Shown piece after piece: positions 1 to 9,261 of a DNA stretch of 64,000 nucleotides; position 1 is the first letter of the stretch; every line of letters starts with the position of its first letter. Made by a program: the position numbers and the translations under genes. The notes below the pieces were generated by a model. That model saw nothing but the letters and a program-made list of their open reading frames with translations, did no database searches and was not told the DNA's origin. The stretch comes from Variovorax flavidus (lineage in GTDB: Bacteria; Pseudomonadota; Gammaproteobacteria; Burkholderiales; Burkholderiaceae_C). The DNA lies in assembly GCF_030317145.1 (NCBI RefSeq), contig NZ_JASZYE010000002.1, positions 434,001 through 498,000 on the forward strand, written 5' to 3'.

Positions 1-321
1 TTCGGTGACGGTGATGCCGAAGGCGAGCTTCGCGTAGAGGCGCTCGTTGGCGGCCAGCAATCCATCGCCCAGGCCGATGGCGGCGAGTTCGCGCAGGATC
101 TGCTCGATCGCGCTGGCGGACAGCGGATACGGCGTGCCCTTGTAGTCGAAGCGGCGCGTCTGCAGGTACTCGACGAGCCGGGGCCGGAGGATGAGTTCGT
201 GGGTTCTCCCGCCTCTGAGTTCGAGGCACGCCGGGGTGCTGAGATAACGCCAGCCCAGGTTGCAGAGCAGACGCAGCGCAGAGATCGACGCCGGACAGGG
301 CGGTGCGGTATTCATCTCCAT
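1..321 (-). CDS. hsdR: Type I restriction enzyme R subunit, N-terminal fragment
   Basis: Only the first 107 codons are present; the gene runs off the left edge. The peptide has the usual HsdR opening: a 'LGWRYLS' segment, a basic 'LILRPRLVEYL' stretch, then 'ANERLYAKLAFGITVTE', which matches the family pattern before the nuclease domain. In known systems HsdR is the ATP-dependent translocase and nuclease of the R2M2S complex. It lies 30 bp downstream of hsdM on the same strand, so the operon order is S-M-R. The ATG at 321 has an AGGGG just upstream; the ATG at 315 is an equally possible start. Whether the remainder is intact cannot be seen. Confidence 0.85.
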   Translation of the reverse strand, partial: MEMNTAPPCPASISALRLLCNLGWRYLSTPACLELRGGRTHELILRPRLVEYLQTRRFDYKGTPYPLSASAIEQILRELAAIGLGDGLLAANERLYAKLAFGITVTE

Positions 322-351
322 GCGCCCCTGCGTGAGCGCCGACCAATGACG

Positions 352-1863
352 TCACTCATAGCCGAGCTCCTTCAGGTAGCCGGCCATCTGTTCCTCGATC
401 CCCGCCCACTCCTCCCGGATCGCGATGCGCTCCCGCCGGACCTCCGCCATGTCGATGTCCTGCGCGACGCGCGTGGCGTCGACATAGCGACCGATGTTCA
501 GGTTGTAGCCCTGGTTCGCGATCTCGGCGAGCGTGACGAGGCTGGCGTACCGCTCCACGGGTTGCCGCGCCGTGCAGGTTTCGAGGATCCGTTCGAGGTC
601 GGCCCTGCGCAGCGTGTTCTGGTTCTTGCCGGGCTGGAAGTCGCGGCTGGCATCGATGAAGAGAGCCTTGTCGTCCGCCTTGTTCTTGCGAAACACCAGC
701 ACGACGGCCGGGATGCCGGTTCCGTAGAAGAGCTTTTCGGGCACGCCGATCACGGCGTCGAGCAGGTTTTCGTCGATGAGTTTCTGGCGGATGGCGCCTT
801 CCGCGCCGCCCCGGAACAGGATTCCGTGCGGCGCGACCACGGCCATGCGGCCGGTCTCCGGCTTCAGCGTCTCGACCATGTGCAGGATGAAGGCGAAATC
901 TCCCTTGGTGCGCGGCGGCACGCCGCGCCGGAAGCGGCCGAAGCGGTCGCTCTCGGCGCTTTCGTGGCCCCACTTCTCCAGGCTGAAGGGCGGATTCGCG
1001 ATCACGACGTCGAAGCGGCGCAATCGGGTGTCGCCCTCCAGCAGCTTGGGATTGCGGAGGGTGTCGCCCCACTCGATGCGATGGTTGTCCTCGCCGTGCA
1101 GGAACATGTTCATCTTCGCGAGCGCCCAGGTGCTGCCGATGGCTTCCTGCCCGTAGAGCGCGTAGCGGCGCGCGCCGGTGCGGCTGCGTATGAGGCGGCC
1201 GCACTGGAGCAGCAGCGATCCGGAGCCGCAGGCCGGGTCGCAGATTTCCTCGCCCTCCTGCGGGTCCATCAGGCGGGCCATGAGTTCGGAGATCTCGGGC
1301 GGCGTGTAGAACTCGCCGGCCCTCTTGCCGCTGCTGGCGGCAAAGCTCTTGATGAGGTGTTCGTAGGCGTCGCCGATGACCTCGGGCGTGCCCATGCGGC
1401 TCGGGCTGAGGTCCAGCTCGGGCTTGGCGAAGGCTTCGAGCAGGTGCCGCAGGATGTCGTTCTTCTGCTGTTCGTCGCCGAGCTTGTTGGCGTTGAAGGC
1501 GATGTCCTGGAACACGTCGCGCAGCTTGGCCATGTTGGCTTCCTCGATGGCCTGCAAGGCGCGGTCGATGCGCTCGCCGTTGCCGGGCTCGAAACGCGCG
1601 GCGTGCAGCGCGCGAAAGCTGGCGCCGGGCGGCAGCACGAAGCGCTCGGCCTTCAGCAACTCCTCGACGAGGCCGGGCTCGTTGGCGTATTGCTTCCGGT
1701 AGGCGTCGTGGTGGTCCTGCCAGTGGTCGGACACGTACTTCAGGAAGAGCATGGCGAGGACGTAGTCCTTGTAGACGCCCGGATCGACGGTGCCGCGGAA
1801 GGTGTCGCAGGCGGCCCAGACGGCGGCGTTGATGCTGTCCTGGCCGATGGTGGCTTGGATCAT
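352..1863 (-). CDS. hsdM: Type I restriction-modification DNA methyltransferase subunit
   Basis: 503 residues, a normal length for HsdM. The N-terminal helical domain is followed by an adenine-N6 methyltransferase domain with SAM motif I 'DPACGSGSLL' (about residue 207) and catalytic motif IV 'NPPF' (about residue 290). The protein modifies adenine in the host recognition site and, with HsdS and HsdR, forms the restriction complex. It sits between hsdS (45 bp upstream) and hsdR (30 bp downstream) with no obvious terminator, so one operon is likely. All key motifs look intact. Confidence 0.95.
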   Translation of the reverse strand: MIQATIGQDSINAAVWAACDTFRGTVDPGVYKDYVLAMLFLKYVSDHWQDHHDAYRKQYANEPGLVEELLKAERFVLPPGASFRALHAARFEPGNGERIDRALQAIEEANMAKLRDVFQDIAFNANKLGDEQQKNDILRHLLEAFAKPELDLSPSRMGTPEVIGDAYEHLIKSFAASSGKRAGEFYTPPEISELMARLMDPQEGEEICDPACGSGSLLLQCGRLIRSRTGARRYALYGQEAIGSTWALAKMNMFLHGEDNHRIEWGDTLRNPKLLEGDTRLRRFDVVIANPPFSLEKWGHESAESDRFGRFRRGVPPRTKGDFAFILHMVETLKPETGRMAVVAPHGILFRGGAEGAIRQKLIDENLLDAVIGVPEKLFYGTGIPAVVLVFRKNKADDKALFIDASRDFQPGKNQNTLRRADLERILETCTARQPVERYASLVTLAEIANQGYNLNIGRYVDATRVAQDIDMAEVRRERIAIREEWAGIEEQMAGYLKELGYE

Positions 1864-1908
1864 GGTTTTCTCCCTGTGTCGCTTCTGTTGTTGTGTTCTT
1901 CGTTTCCG

Positions 1909-2511
1909 TCAGGCGCTGCCCTCGGCGCTCACCAGCGATTCGGCGATCGATTCGAAGAGCCGCTCGCGATTCCGGATCATCTGCTGGTGCAACTGCCTCT
2001 CCCGCCGCGCGAGGCGGGCCAGTTCGACGATGCGCTGCTGGTCGTCCCATGACGGGACGCCGATGGACAGGCCTTCCAGCACAGGGCGCCGCACGCTCAG
2101 CTGGCTGGAGCCTTCGGCCGAGCGCCGCAGTTCGCGCTGGAAGGGCGGCTGGTTGATCTGCCAGGCCAGGAAAGCGGCGACGAGGTGGCTGCCGGGCTTC
2201 ACGCGCAGGTGGAAGAGATGCGGGCCGCAGACGGCGGGCCCGGGCGGCGCATCGAGGCAAGTCGCGTAGAAGCGCGTCCCGCGCGAGACGAACAGCAGGT
2301 CGTCGGCCACCAGCCAATCGGCCTGGCCACGGCCGGCGAGCCGGGTGGGCGTGACCGTGTTCCAGTTGACGCCTTCGACCGGGTCGATGTCCTTCATCTG
2401 GACGGCACGCACGGGCCCGTCGGGCAGCTTTTCGATCGAGCCCCGGAAGGGATAACCAGCCTTGATGCCGACAACCTCGCCCAACGCGACCCTAAATGCA
2501 TGAATCGTCAT
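1909..2511 (-). CDS. hsdS: Half-length type I specificity subunit, single TRD
   Basis: 200 residues, about half of a standard HsdS (400-450). It has one target-recognition domain beginning 'ALGEVVGIKAGYPFRGS' and one conserved C-terminal helix region starting with 'DDQQRIVELARLARRERQL'. Both ends are complete, so this looks like a natural half-subunit and not a broken gene. Known half-HsdS proteins dimerise to recreate two TRDs, usually giving a symmetric recognition site; that is an inference here. It is the first gene of the hsdS-hsdM-hsdR operon. A divergent promoter region with an inverted repeat lies upstream. Confidence 0.85.
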   Translation of the reverse strand: MTIHAFRVALGEVVGIKAGYPFRGSIEKLPDGPVRAVQMKDIDPVEGVNWNTVTPTRLAGRGQADWLVADDLLFVSRGTRFYATCLDAPPGPAVCGPHLFHLRVKPGSHLVAAFLAWQINQPPFQRELRRSAEGSSQLSVRRPVLEGLSIGVPSWDDQQRIVELARLARRERQLHQQMIRNRERLFESIAESLVSAEGSA

Positions 2512-2572
2512 GATGCAGATACCGTCTTGCCAATGTTGGCGAGTACTCGCTAAACTGAATTCAGCAATCTAA

Positions 2573-2593
2573 TGCATCAACGCATGTGATGCA
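2573..2593. promoter_or_regulatory. Perfect inverted repeat between hsdS and MBL gene
   Basis: TGCATCA and TGATGCA arms (7 bp each) are separated by 7 bp in the 110-bp gap between the divergent hsdS and MBL-fold genes. A second, shorter dyad (TGCCAA-TG-TTGGCG) lies near 2528. Either could bind a regulator controlling both directions. No controller gene is recognised next to them, so function is a guess. Confidence 0.4.
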
Positions 2594-2621
2594 ATAAAAA
2601 GCGTTCAGGGAGTTTTTGCGA

Positions 2622-3575
2622 ATGGGATACGAAGTCGATCTGCTGCCCGTCAGGGCAGGCGGCGCAGCCGCATGCGTCCGATGGGGCACGCCGGATCAAT
2701 ACAAGGTGCTGGTCTACGACGGCGGCACGGCGGTTTCGGGCGAGCGCCTCGTCGCTCACATCGAAAGGCAGTACATGACCTCGCGCGTGGACTACGTCGT
2801 GAGTTCGCACCCGGCCGGCGACCACGTGGCCGGCCTGGCCGTGGTCTTGCGAAAGTTGAAGGTGGGCGAACTCTGGATGCAGCGGCCATGGGCCTACGCG
2901 GCCGGCCTGCGCACGGAACTGCCCGCGGCGCGCGCCCTGAAGCAGCTCGCCGACTCGAAGCGCATCCCCGTGCGCGAGCCCTTTGCCGGCGCAGGGATCG
3001 GGCCCTTCATGGTGCTGGCGCCGCAACGCGACTGGTACGTGGATCACCTGATCCCGGAATTCGGCCAGTCAGGCGCCGCGCCGCGCTCCGGCCTTGCGGC
3101 AAGGCTGGGCCGATGGACCCGATCGCAACTGAGGGCCGATGCGACCACCTCGGCCGAGAACGAATCGAGCTCCGTGCTCTACGCCGAGTTCGAGGGGCGC
3201 GGCGTGCTGTTGACCGGCCGGGCCGGCATCCGCGCGCTCGACGCGGCCGCGAGCTTTGCCGAGCAACTCGGCCTTGACCTGCCCGCCAACCTCCGTCTCC
3301 TGCAACTGCCCAACGGCGGCTGCGCGGACCATCTGTCAGCGGAGGTTCTGGACCGCATCGTCGGGCCGAGCGGCGTGCGCGGGGACGACGACCCGACGAA
3401 ATCGGCCTTCATCTCGATGAGCCTTTCGGGGCAACACCCCAGTCGCGCCGTGACCAGGGCGCTGGAGCAGCGCGGCGTCGTCAGCTTCGTGACGAACGGC
3501 ATGAGCCTTCACCATTGGCACCAGATGCCCGACCGCGGGTGGTATCGGGCGCAGCCGGCCTACATGCGGGCCTGA
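2622..3575 (+). CDS. ComEC/Rec2-like metallo-beta-lactamase-fold protein, metal site degenerate
   Basis: 317 residues. The fold is suggested by a ComEC-type motif 'SSHPAGDHVAGL' at residues 61-72, 'NESSSVL' near 180, 'VLLTGRAGIRAL' at 195-206 and 'GQHPSRAV' late in the protein. In ComEC-like enzymes the first motif is SHPDxDH and the second LLTGD. Here Ala65 and Arg200 replace two usual metal-binding acidic residues, so hydrolase activity may be lost or altered. There is no signal peptide or membrane segment. The ATG at 2622 has GGGAG 9 bp upstream; an in-frame TTG at 2616 is too close to it. It is divergent from hsdS, so a role linked to the restriction system is possible but unproven. Confidence 0.7.
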   Translation: MGYEVDLLPVRAGGAAACVRWGTPDQYKVLVYDGGTAVSGERLVAHIERQYMTSRVDYVVSSHPAGDHVAGLAVVLRKLKVGELWMQRPWAYAAGLRTELPAARALKQLADSKRIPVREPFAGAGIGPFMVLAPQRDWYVDHLIPEFGQSGAAPRSGLAARLGRWTRSQLRADATTSAENESSSVLYAEFEGRGVLLTGRAGIRALDAAASFAEQLGLDLPANLRLLQLPNGGCADHLSAEVLDRIVGPSGVRGDDDPTKSAFISMSLSGQHPSRAVTRALEQRGVVSFVTNGMSLHHWHQMPDRGWYRAQPAYMRA

Positions 3576-3664
3576 GGCCACGGTGCATGGCGCGCCTCCG
3601 ACGCGACAGCGCACGGCGCGCCTTCCCCGTAAATTCGGCGGTCCAACCACAGGAGCATCTGCAC

Positions 3665-3973
3665 ATGATTCACGTCGTCGCCGTCATCACCGCCAAGCCG
3701 GGTCAACGCGAGCTGATCCTCGAGGCCTACCGCGCCAACCGGCCGGCAGTGCTCGCCGAGAAAGGCTGCATCGAATACACCGCGACCATCGACGCCGCCG
3801 GCATGCCGGCCTCGCGCGGCTCCTTCGGCGCGGACACCTTCGTGGTGGTCGAGAAGTGGGAGACGCTGGCCGACCTGCAGGCGCATGCGGCCGCGCCGCA
3901 CATGGCGGCCTATGGCGCGAAGGTGAAGGACTGGACGGAGAGCCGGCTGATTCATGTGCTCGAGCCGGTGTGA
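3665..3973 (+). CDS. ABM-domain protein, putative quinol monooxygenase (YgiN-like)
   Basis: 102 residues, a complete small antibiotic-biosynthesis-monooxygenase (ferredoxin-like) domain: 'MIHVVAVITAKPGQREL' at the start, a central 'CIEYTATID', then 'FVVVEKWETLADLQAHAAAPHM', the typical strand and helix carrying the family's E-W and H-x3-H-like residues. Members are cofactor-free dimers that act on quinols or related electron-rich rings; the substrate here is unknown. The ATG at 3665 has AGGAG about 9 bp upstream. It stands alone, between the MBL gene and hipBA. Confidence 0.8.
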   Translation: MIHVVAVITAKPGQRELILEAYRANRPAVLAEKGCIEYTATIDAAGMPASRGSFGADTFVVVEKWETLADLQAHAAAPHMAAYGAKVKDWTESRLIHVLEPV

Positions 3974-3982
3974 CAACTTGTC

Positions 3983-3998
3983 ATTACCGAGCGGTAAT
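3983..3998. promoter_or_regulatory. hipBA operator O1 (ATTACCG-N2-CGGTAAT)
   Basis: Perfect 7-bp palindrome arms with a 2-bp centre, just upstream of the hipB -35 box. It shares the TTACC-N4-GGTAA core with O2 and O3. Centre-to-centre spacing to O2 is 49 bp. Binding of HipB is inferred from position and repetition. Confidence 0.75.
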
Positions 3999-4003
3999 TT
4001 TTA

Positions 4004-4032
4004 TTGACACATCACCCCCTTTGCCCTCAAAA
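4004..4032 (+). promoter_or_regulatory. Likely hipBA promoter
   Basis: A perfect TTGACA -35 box (4004-4009) is followed after 17 bp by a weak A-rich -10 (TCAAAA, 4027-4032). It lies between operators O1 and O2, with O2 starting on the -10 box, so repressor bound at O2 would block polymerase. Confidence 0.6.
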
Positions 4033-4047
4033 TTACCGAAAGGTAAC
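4032..4047. promoter_or_regulatory. hipBA operator O2
   Basis: ATTACCGAAAGGTAAC: the TTACC/GGTAA arms match O1 and O3 and overlap the -10/+1 region. This is the best-placed site for autorepression by HipB. Confidence 0.75.
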
Positions 4048-4061
4048 TTCATGAGGTTTTC

Positions 4062-4337
4062 ATGGCTGACTTGGAGTCGAATTTACCGAACGGTAATTTT
4101 CCCAAGACGGGCACAGTCGTCCGTTCGACCGCAGAGTTGGGCCAACTGATCCGGCAACGCCGCCGCGCGCTCCAACTCAAGCAGCTCGACATTGCCGGAC
4201 TCGGCAACACGGGCAACCGCTTCATCGTCGAACTCGAAGGCGGCAAACCGACGGTCCAGCTCCAAAAGGCGCTGGATGTCCTCGGCCTGCTGGGACTGGA
4301 GGTCGTCGTGCGGCCCCGTGACTCGGGAGGCATGTGA
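4062..4337 (+). CDS. hipB: HipB-type antitoxin, HTH repressor
   Basis: 91 residues. A single helix-turn-helix domain covers about residues 24-75 ('LGQLIRQRRRALQLKQ' ... 'NRFIVELEGGKPTVQLQKALDVL'). It is expected to neutralise HipA and repress the operon through the TTACC-N4-GGTAA sites. The ATG at 4062 has GAGG 5 bp upstream. It has an N-terminal extension of about 20 residues before the HTH, and codons 8-12 of that extension contain operator O3. Its stop overlaps the hipA start by one base. Confidence 0.9.
   Translation: MADLESNLPNGNFPKTGTVVRSTAELGQLIRQRRRALQLKQLDIAGLGNTGNRFIVELEGGKPTVQLQKALDVLGLLGLEVVVRPRDSGGM
4083..4096. promoter_or_regulatory. hipBA operator O3, inside hipB
   Basis: TTACCG-AA-CGGTAA lies within codons 8-12 of hipB, centred 50 bp from O2. 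The three operators are thus evenly spaced (49 and 50 bp), suggesting co-operative binding or looping by HipBA complexes. Confidence 0.7.
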
Positions 4338-5596
4338 TGTCGCGGCCCGACCGCCTCGACCTCTTCCATGGCGAGGACCGCGTGGCTTCCGTCCACGACA
4401 GTGCTCCGCTCGAATTCGAGTACACGGCCGAGTGGCTGGCCCGCGCCGAGCCGCTGCCCGTGGCGGCCATTCCTCTGGCGCCCGGCCGCCAGTCCTCGGC
4501 GGCTGTCCAGGCATTCCTGGAAAACCTGTTGCCCGAGGGCGAACTGCGCGACTACCTTGCGCAACAGAAGAAGGCATCGACGCTGTTCTCGCTGCTCTAC
4601 GAGGTGGCAGGAGACACTGCCGGGGCGTTCGTCATCCTGCCGGCCGGCGAGCGTCCAGAACCGCCGTCCTACGAGGCGACGAGCTGGCAGGCGCTGGCCG
4701 GCGTTCTTGCAAGCAAGTCGGCCTCCGCCATCGATATCAAGGGGCACCATGCGCGCATTTCCCTGGCGGGGGCTCAGGACAAGGCGTCACTCGCCTTGTT
4801 CGAGGATGGCATTCCGCGGCTTCCCCGAGGCACGTCGCCTTCAACGCACATCCTCAAGCCCGACATCCGCCGCCTTGCCAAGGTGTGGCACTCGGCAGCG
4901 AACGAGGCAGCGACGATGCGCGCGGCCGCGATGTGCGGTCTACCGACCGCAGATGTGTTCTATGAGCCGAACACGCAGGCGTGCGTCGTCAAGCGCTTCG
5001 ATCGCATTGAGCGGGCCGACGGCACGCTGGGCCGACTGTTGCAGTACGACCTCTGCCAACTGGCCGGCACGGTGTCGGAGAAGAAGTACGAAGTCGAGGG
5101 CGGCCCGGGTGCCGGACGTTGCGCGGAACTGATTCGCCAGTACAGCACGCAGCCCGCGGTCGACCTGAAGAACTTCGTCGCGTGGATCTTCTTCAACCTC
5201 TACTCGGGCAACAACGACAGCCATGCGAAGAACCTGTCGCTGTACCGCGTGCCGGGCACAGGGATGAAGCTCACGCCGTTCTACGACCTGATGTGCACGC
5301 GGATCTATCCGGCGTTGTCACCGCAGTTCGCCTTTTCCATCGGCGGGGAGACGATGCCCGGTGCGATATCCCGGGCGCATGCGGTGGCGCTGGCCGAAAC
5401 ACTCGGGATGCGCCCCGCCTTCGTGCTCGGCATCGCCGAAGAACTGGCCGGCAAGATGCCGGGCGCGATCGGCGATGCTGTAGCGTCCATTTCGCCTGAC
5501 TTGTCGCCGGGCGCCAGAACGCTGGCCAGAAGACTGGAGCAGTTTGTGGTGTCGACCACGCGCCAGATATCGAGCCGGCTTCTTCAGGCCAGTTGA
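4337..5596 (+). CDS. hipA: HipA-type serine/threonine kinase toxin
   Basis: 419 residues. An N-terminal HipA_N domain (about 1-110) is followed by the kinase core: the P-loop-like 'SLAGAQDK' at 142-149, 'ILKPD' at 172-176, 'VVKRFDR' at 217-223, the catalytic loop 'GNNDSHAKN' at 291-299 (Asp294) and metal ligand 'FYDLM' with Asp317. All catalytic residues are present, so an active toxin is expected. E. coli HipA phosphorylates glutamyl-tRNA synthetase; the target of this homologue is unknown. The ATG at 4337 has GGGAGG 6 bp upstream and shares a base with the hipB stop (TGATG), so translation is coupled. Confidence 0.93.
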   Translation: MSRPDRLDLFHGEDRVASVHDSAPLEFEYTAEWLARAEPLPVAAIPLAPGRQSSAAVQAFLENLLPEGELRDYLAQQKKASTLFSLLYEVAGDTAGAFVILPAGERPEPPSYEATSWQALAGVLASKSASAIDIKGHHARISLAGAQDKASLALFEDGIPRLPRGTSPSTHILKPDIRRLAKVWHSAANEAATMRAAAMCGLPTADVFYEPNTQACVVKRFDRIERADGTLGRLLQYDLCQLAGTVSEKKYEVEGGPGAGRCAELIRQYSTQPAVDLKNFVAWIFFNLYSGNNDSHAKNLSLYRVPGTGMKLTPFYDLMCTRIYPALSPQFAFSIGGETMPGAISRAHAVALAETLGMRPAFVLGIAEELAGKMPGAIGDAVASISPDLSPGARTLARRLEQFVVSTTRQISSRLLQAS

Positions 5597-5630
5597 CGCG
5601 AGGCGCTGCTTTCTCTGGAGCCGACATAAA

Positions 5631-5658
5631 AAACGCGCCCGAAGGCGCGTTTTTTTCG
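5631..5658. terminator. Bidirectional terminator between hipA and gap
   Basis: A 9-bp stem (AAACGCGCC / GGCGCGTTT) has a 4-nt loop and A/T runs on both sides. Read on the minus strand the loop is UUCG closed by C-G, a very stable tetraloop. It ends both hipBA and gap transcripts. Confidence 0.9.
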
Positions 5659-5675
5659 AGTGCATCGAAGGATGC

Positions 5676-6719
<1,044 letters not shown>

Positions 6720-8771
6720 TCAGCGCTTGAGCGCCGCTTCGACCGTGGCAGCGACGTTCTCTGCCGTGAATCCGAAATGCTTGAACAGGACGCCTGCGGG
6801 CGCCGACTCGCCGTAGGTGTCGATGCCGACGACGGCCGCGACGCCGTACTTCCACCAGCCGTCGGTGGCGCCCATTTCAACCGCGATGCGTGGCGTTCCC
6901 TTGGGCAGCACGCTCTTCTTGTAGGCCACGTCCTGGCGGTCGAAGGTGGTGGTGGAAGGCATGGAGACGACGCGCACCGCGATCTTCTTCGCGGCCAGCA
7001 GCTCCTGCGCCTTGAGCGCGAGCTGCACTTCGGAACCGGTCGCGATGATGACGGCCTTGACGTTCTTGTTCTTCAGGCCGACGGCTTCGGGCTCGGACAG
7101 CACGTAGGCGCCCTTGCTGATGTCGCTCAGGTCCTTCTTGGGCGAGTAGGGCAGGTTCTGGCGCGACAGCAGCAGCGCGGTCGGGCGGCTGGTGTTCTGC
7201 AGCGCGACGGCCCAGGCCACGGCGGTTTCGGCCGTGTCGCCGGGACGCCAGACGTCGAGGTTCGGAATCAGGCGCAGCGACGCGGCGTGCTCGATCGACT
7301 GGTGCGTCGGGCCGTCTTCGCCGAGGCCGATCGAATCGTGCGTGAAGACGTGGATCACCCGCTGCTTCATCAGCGCGGCCATGCGGATGGCGTTGCGGCT
7401 GTAGTCGCTGAAGGTCAGGAAGGTGCCGCCGTAGGGGATGTAGCCGCCATGCAGCGCCACGCCGTTCATGATGGCCGCCATGCCGAACTCGCGCACGCCG
7501 TAGTTGATGTGACGGCCCGGCAGGCCGTCCGGGAACTGCTCGTTGCCTTCGCTGCGAACCACGTTGCCGTGGTTGTCGAAGCGCAGGCTCGGCGTGCTCT
7601 TGGTGTTGGTGAGGTTGGAGCCGGTCAGGTCGGCGCTGCCGCCGAGCAGTTCGGGCAATGCCGCCGTGAAGGCTTCGAGTGCCAGCTGCGAAGCCTTGCG
7701 CGAAGCCACGGTCTCACCCTTGGTGTGGGCGGCGACCACGGTGTCGAAGGCGGTCTGGTGGAAGTTCTTCGGCAGCTCGCCCTTCATGCGGCGGGTGAAT
7801 TCCGCTGCGAGGTCCGGGAAGGCTTGCGTGTACGCAGCGAACTTGTCGTTCCACGCGGATTCGGCCTTGGCGCCGGCGGCCTTGGCGTCCCATTCCTCGT
7901 ACACGGCCGGCGGCAGCTCGAAGGGCGCATGGGTCCACTGCAATGCGCTGCGGGTGAGTCCGATCTCGTCGGCGCCGAGCGGCTCGCCGTGGGCCTTGGC
8001 GGTGTTGGCGCGGTTCGGGCTGCCCTTGCCGATCTGCGTCTTGCAGATGATGAGCGTGGGCTGGTCGCCGTGCTTCTTCGCCTTTTCGATGGCCTTGGAC
8101 ACGTCCTTGACGTCGTGGCCGTCGATCGGGCCGATCACGTGCCAGCCGTAGGCCTTGAAGCGTTCTTCGGTGTTGTCGATGAACCAGGGCTTGACCGGGC
8201 CGTCGATGGAAATGCCGTTGTCGTCGTACAGCGCGATCAGCTTGCCGAGCTTCCAGGCGCCGGCGAGGGCGGCGGCTTCGTGGCTGATGCCTTCCATCAG
8301 GCAGCCATCGCCGAGGAAGGCGTAGGTGTGATGGTCGACGATGTCGTGGCCCTTGCGGTTGAACTCGGAGGCCAGCAGCTTTTCAGCGAGCGCGAAGCCA
8401 ACCGCGTTGGTGATGCCCTGGCCGAGCGGGCCGGTGGTGGTTTCGACGCCGGGCGTGATGCCGGTCTCGGGGTGACCTGCCGTCTTGCTGTGCAGCTGGC
8501 GGAAGTGCTTGAGTTCTTCGATGGGCAGCGCGTAGCCCGTGAGATGCAGCACCGAGTAGATGAGCATCGAGGCGTGGCCGTTCGACAGCACGAAGCGGTC
8601 GCGGTCGAACCATTGCGGGTTGGCGGGGTTGTGCTTGAGATGCTCGCCCCACAGTGCGACAGCCATGTCGGCCATCCCCATCGGTGCGCCCGGATGCCCC
8701 GAGTTTGCGAGTTGAACGGCATCCATTGCCAACGCGCGAATCGCGTTGGCCATCAAGGCTTGGTTGGCCAT
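6720..8771 (-). CDS. tkt: Transketolase
   Basis: 683 residues, full length. The thiamine-diphosphate motif '[18 protein letters not shown]' starts near residue 155, and the pyrimidine-binding domain with '[20 protein letters not shown]' and '[14 protein letters not shown]' follows. It moves two-carbon units between sugar phosphates in the pentose phosphate (and Calvin-type) pathways. It is the first gene of a tkt-gap pair. The start is preceded by a purine-rich GGAAG. No anomalies seen. Confidence 0.97.
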   Translation of the reverse strand: MANQALMANAIRALAMDAVQLANSGHPGAPMGMADMAVALWGEHLKHNPANPQWFDRDRFVLSNGHASMLIYSVLHLTGYALPIEELKHFRQLHSKTAGHPETGITPGVETTTGPLGQGITNAVGFALAEKLLASEFNRKGHDIVDHHTYAFLGDGCLMEGISHEAAALAGAWKLGKLIALYDDNGISIDGPVKPWFIDNTEERFKAYGWHVIGPIDGHDVKDVSKAIEKAKKHGDQPTLIICKTQIGKGSPNRANTAKAHGEPLGADEIGLTRSALQWTHAPFELPPAVYEEWDAKAAGAKAESAWNDKFAAYTQAFPDLAAEFTRRMKGELPKNFHQTAFDTVVAAHTKGETVASRKASQLALEAFTAALPELLGGSADLTGSNLTNTKSTPSLRFDNHGNVVRSEGNEQFPDGLPGRHINYGVREFGMAAIMNGVALHGGYIPYGGTFLTFSDYSRNAIRMAALMKQRVIHVFTHDSIGLGEDGPTHQSIEHAASLRLIPNLDVWRPGDTAETAVAWAVALQNTSRPTALLLSRQNLPYSPKKDLSDISKGAYVLSEPEAVGLKNKNVKAVIIATGSEVQLALKAQELLAAKKIAVRVVSMPSTTTFDRQDVAYKKSVLPKGTPRIAVEMGATDGWWKYGVAAVVGIDTYGESAPAGVLFKHFGFTAENVAATVEAALKR

Positions 8772-8871
8772 CTGTGGCTTCCTGGGAGCAAGTTAGGGGG
8801 AACCCGGCATTTTAGCGGCCGTGGTGGGCAGCCCCCGAAATGGGCGCAAAGGGGCTGCTAGAGTGCCGCCC

Positions 8872-9261
8872 ATGCATGGCCTTCACCTCACCGCCGATCT
8901 CCACGATTGCCGCTGTGCCGCGCAGTGGCTGGTGGATGCGCCAGCGCTTGGCGCGGCCTGCGCTGAAGCGGCGGAAGCGGCGGGCCTGCTGGTGGTCGGC
9001 AAGCTTGCTCACGCCTTCCCCGCAACCACGGCAGGGCCGGGCGGCGTGACCGCCACGGTGTTGCTGGCCGAGTCGCATCTGTGCGTGCACACCTGGCCCG
9101 AGCAGGGCGGCGTGACGCTCGACGTCTATGTCTGCAACTTCGGCGGAGACCATTCGGCCCAGGCCAGGGCGGTGATGGACGCGCTGGAGGCGCTGTTCAT
9201 GCCCCGCCACGTGGAACGGCACACGCTGCAGCGCGGCGCGATCAGGGCCGAGGCAGCGTGA
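8872..9261 (+). CDS. speD: S-adenosylmethionine decarboxylase proenzyme
   Basis: 129 residues, the short bacterial class. The self-cleavage site is 'LAESHLCVHTWPE', with Ser68 expected to become the pyruvoyl cofactor, and the active-site Cys is in 'VYVCNFGGD' (Cys88). It makes decarboxylated SAM, the aminopropyl donor for spermidine synthesis. A possible user of this product, a SpeE-like membrane protein, lies 7 kb away (16464-18005). The start at 8872 was chosen because homology begins there; an upstream GTG would add an unlike 17 residues. The stop overlaps the murU start (GTGA). Confidence 0.92.
   Translation: MHGLHLTADLHDCRCAAQWLVDAPALGAACAEAAEAAGLLVVGKLAHAFPATTAGPGGVTATVLLAESHLCVHTWPEQGGVTLDVYVCNFGGDHSAQARAVMDALEALFMPRHVERHTLQRGAIRAEAA

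Noticed and set aside
199..2052. 617-residue open frame on the plus strand over hsdM
   Set aside because: hsdM on the other strand has all its catalytic motifs; this frame has none.
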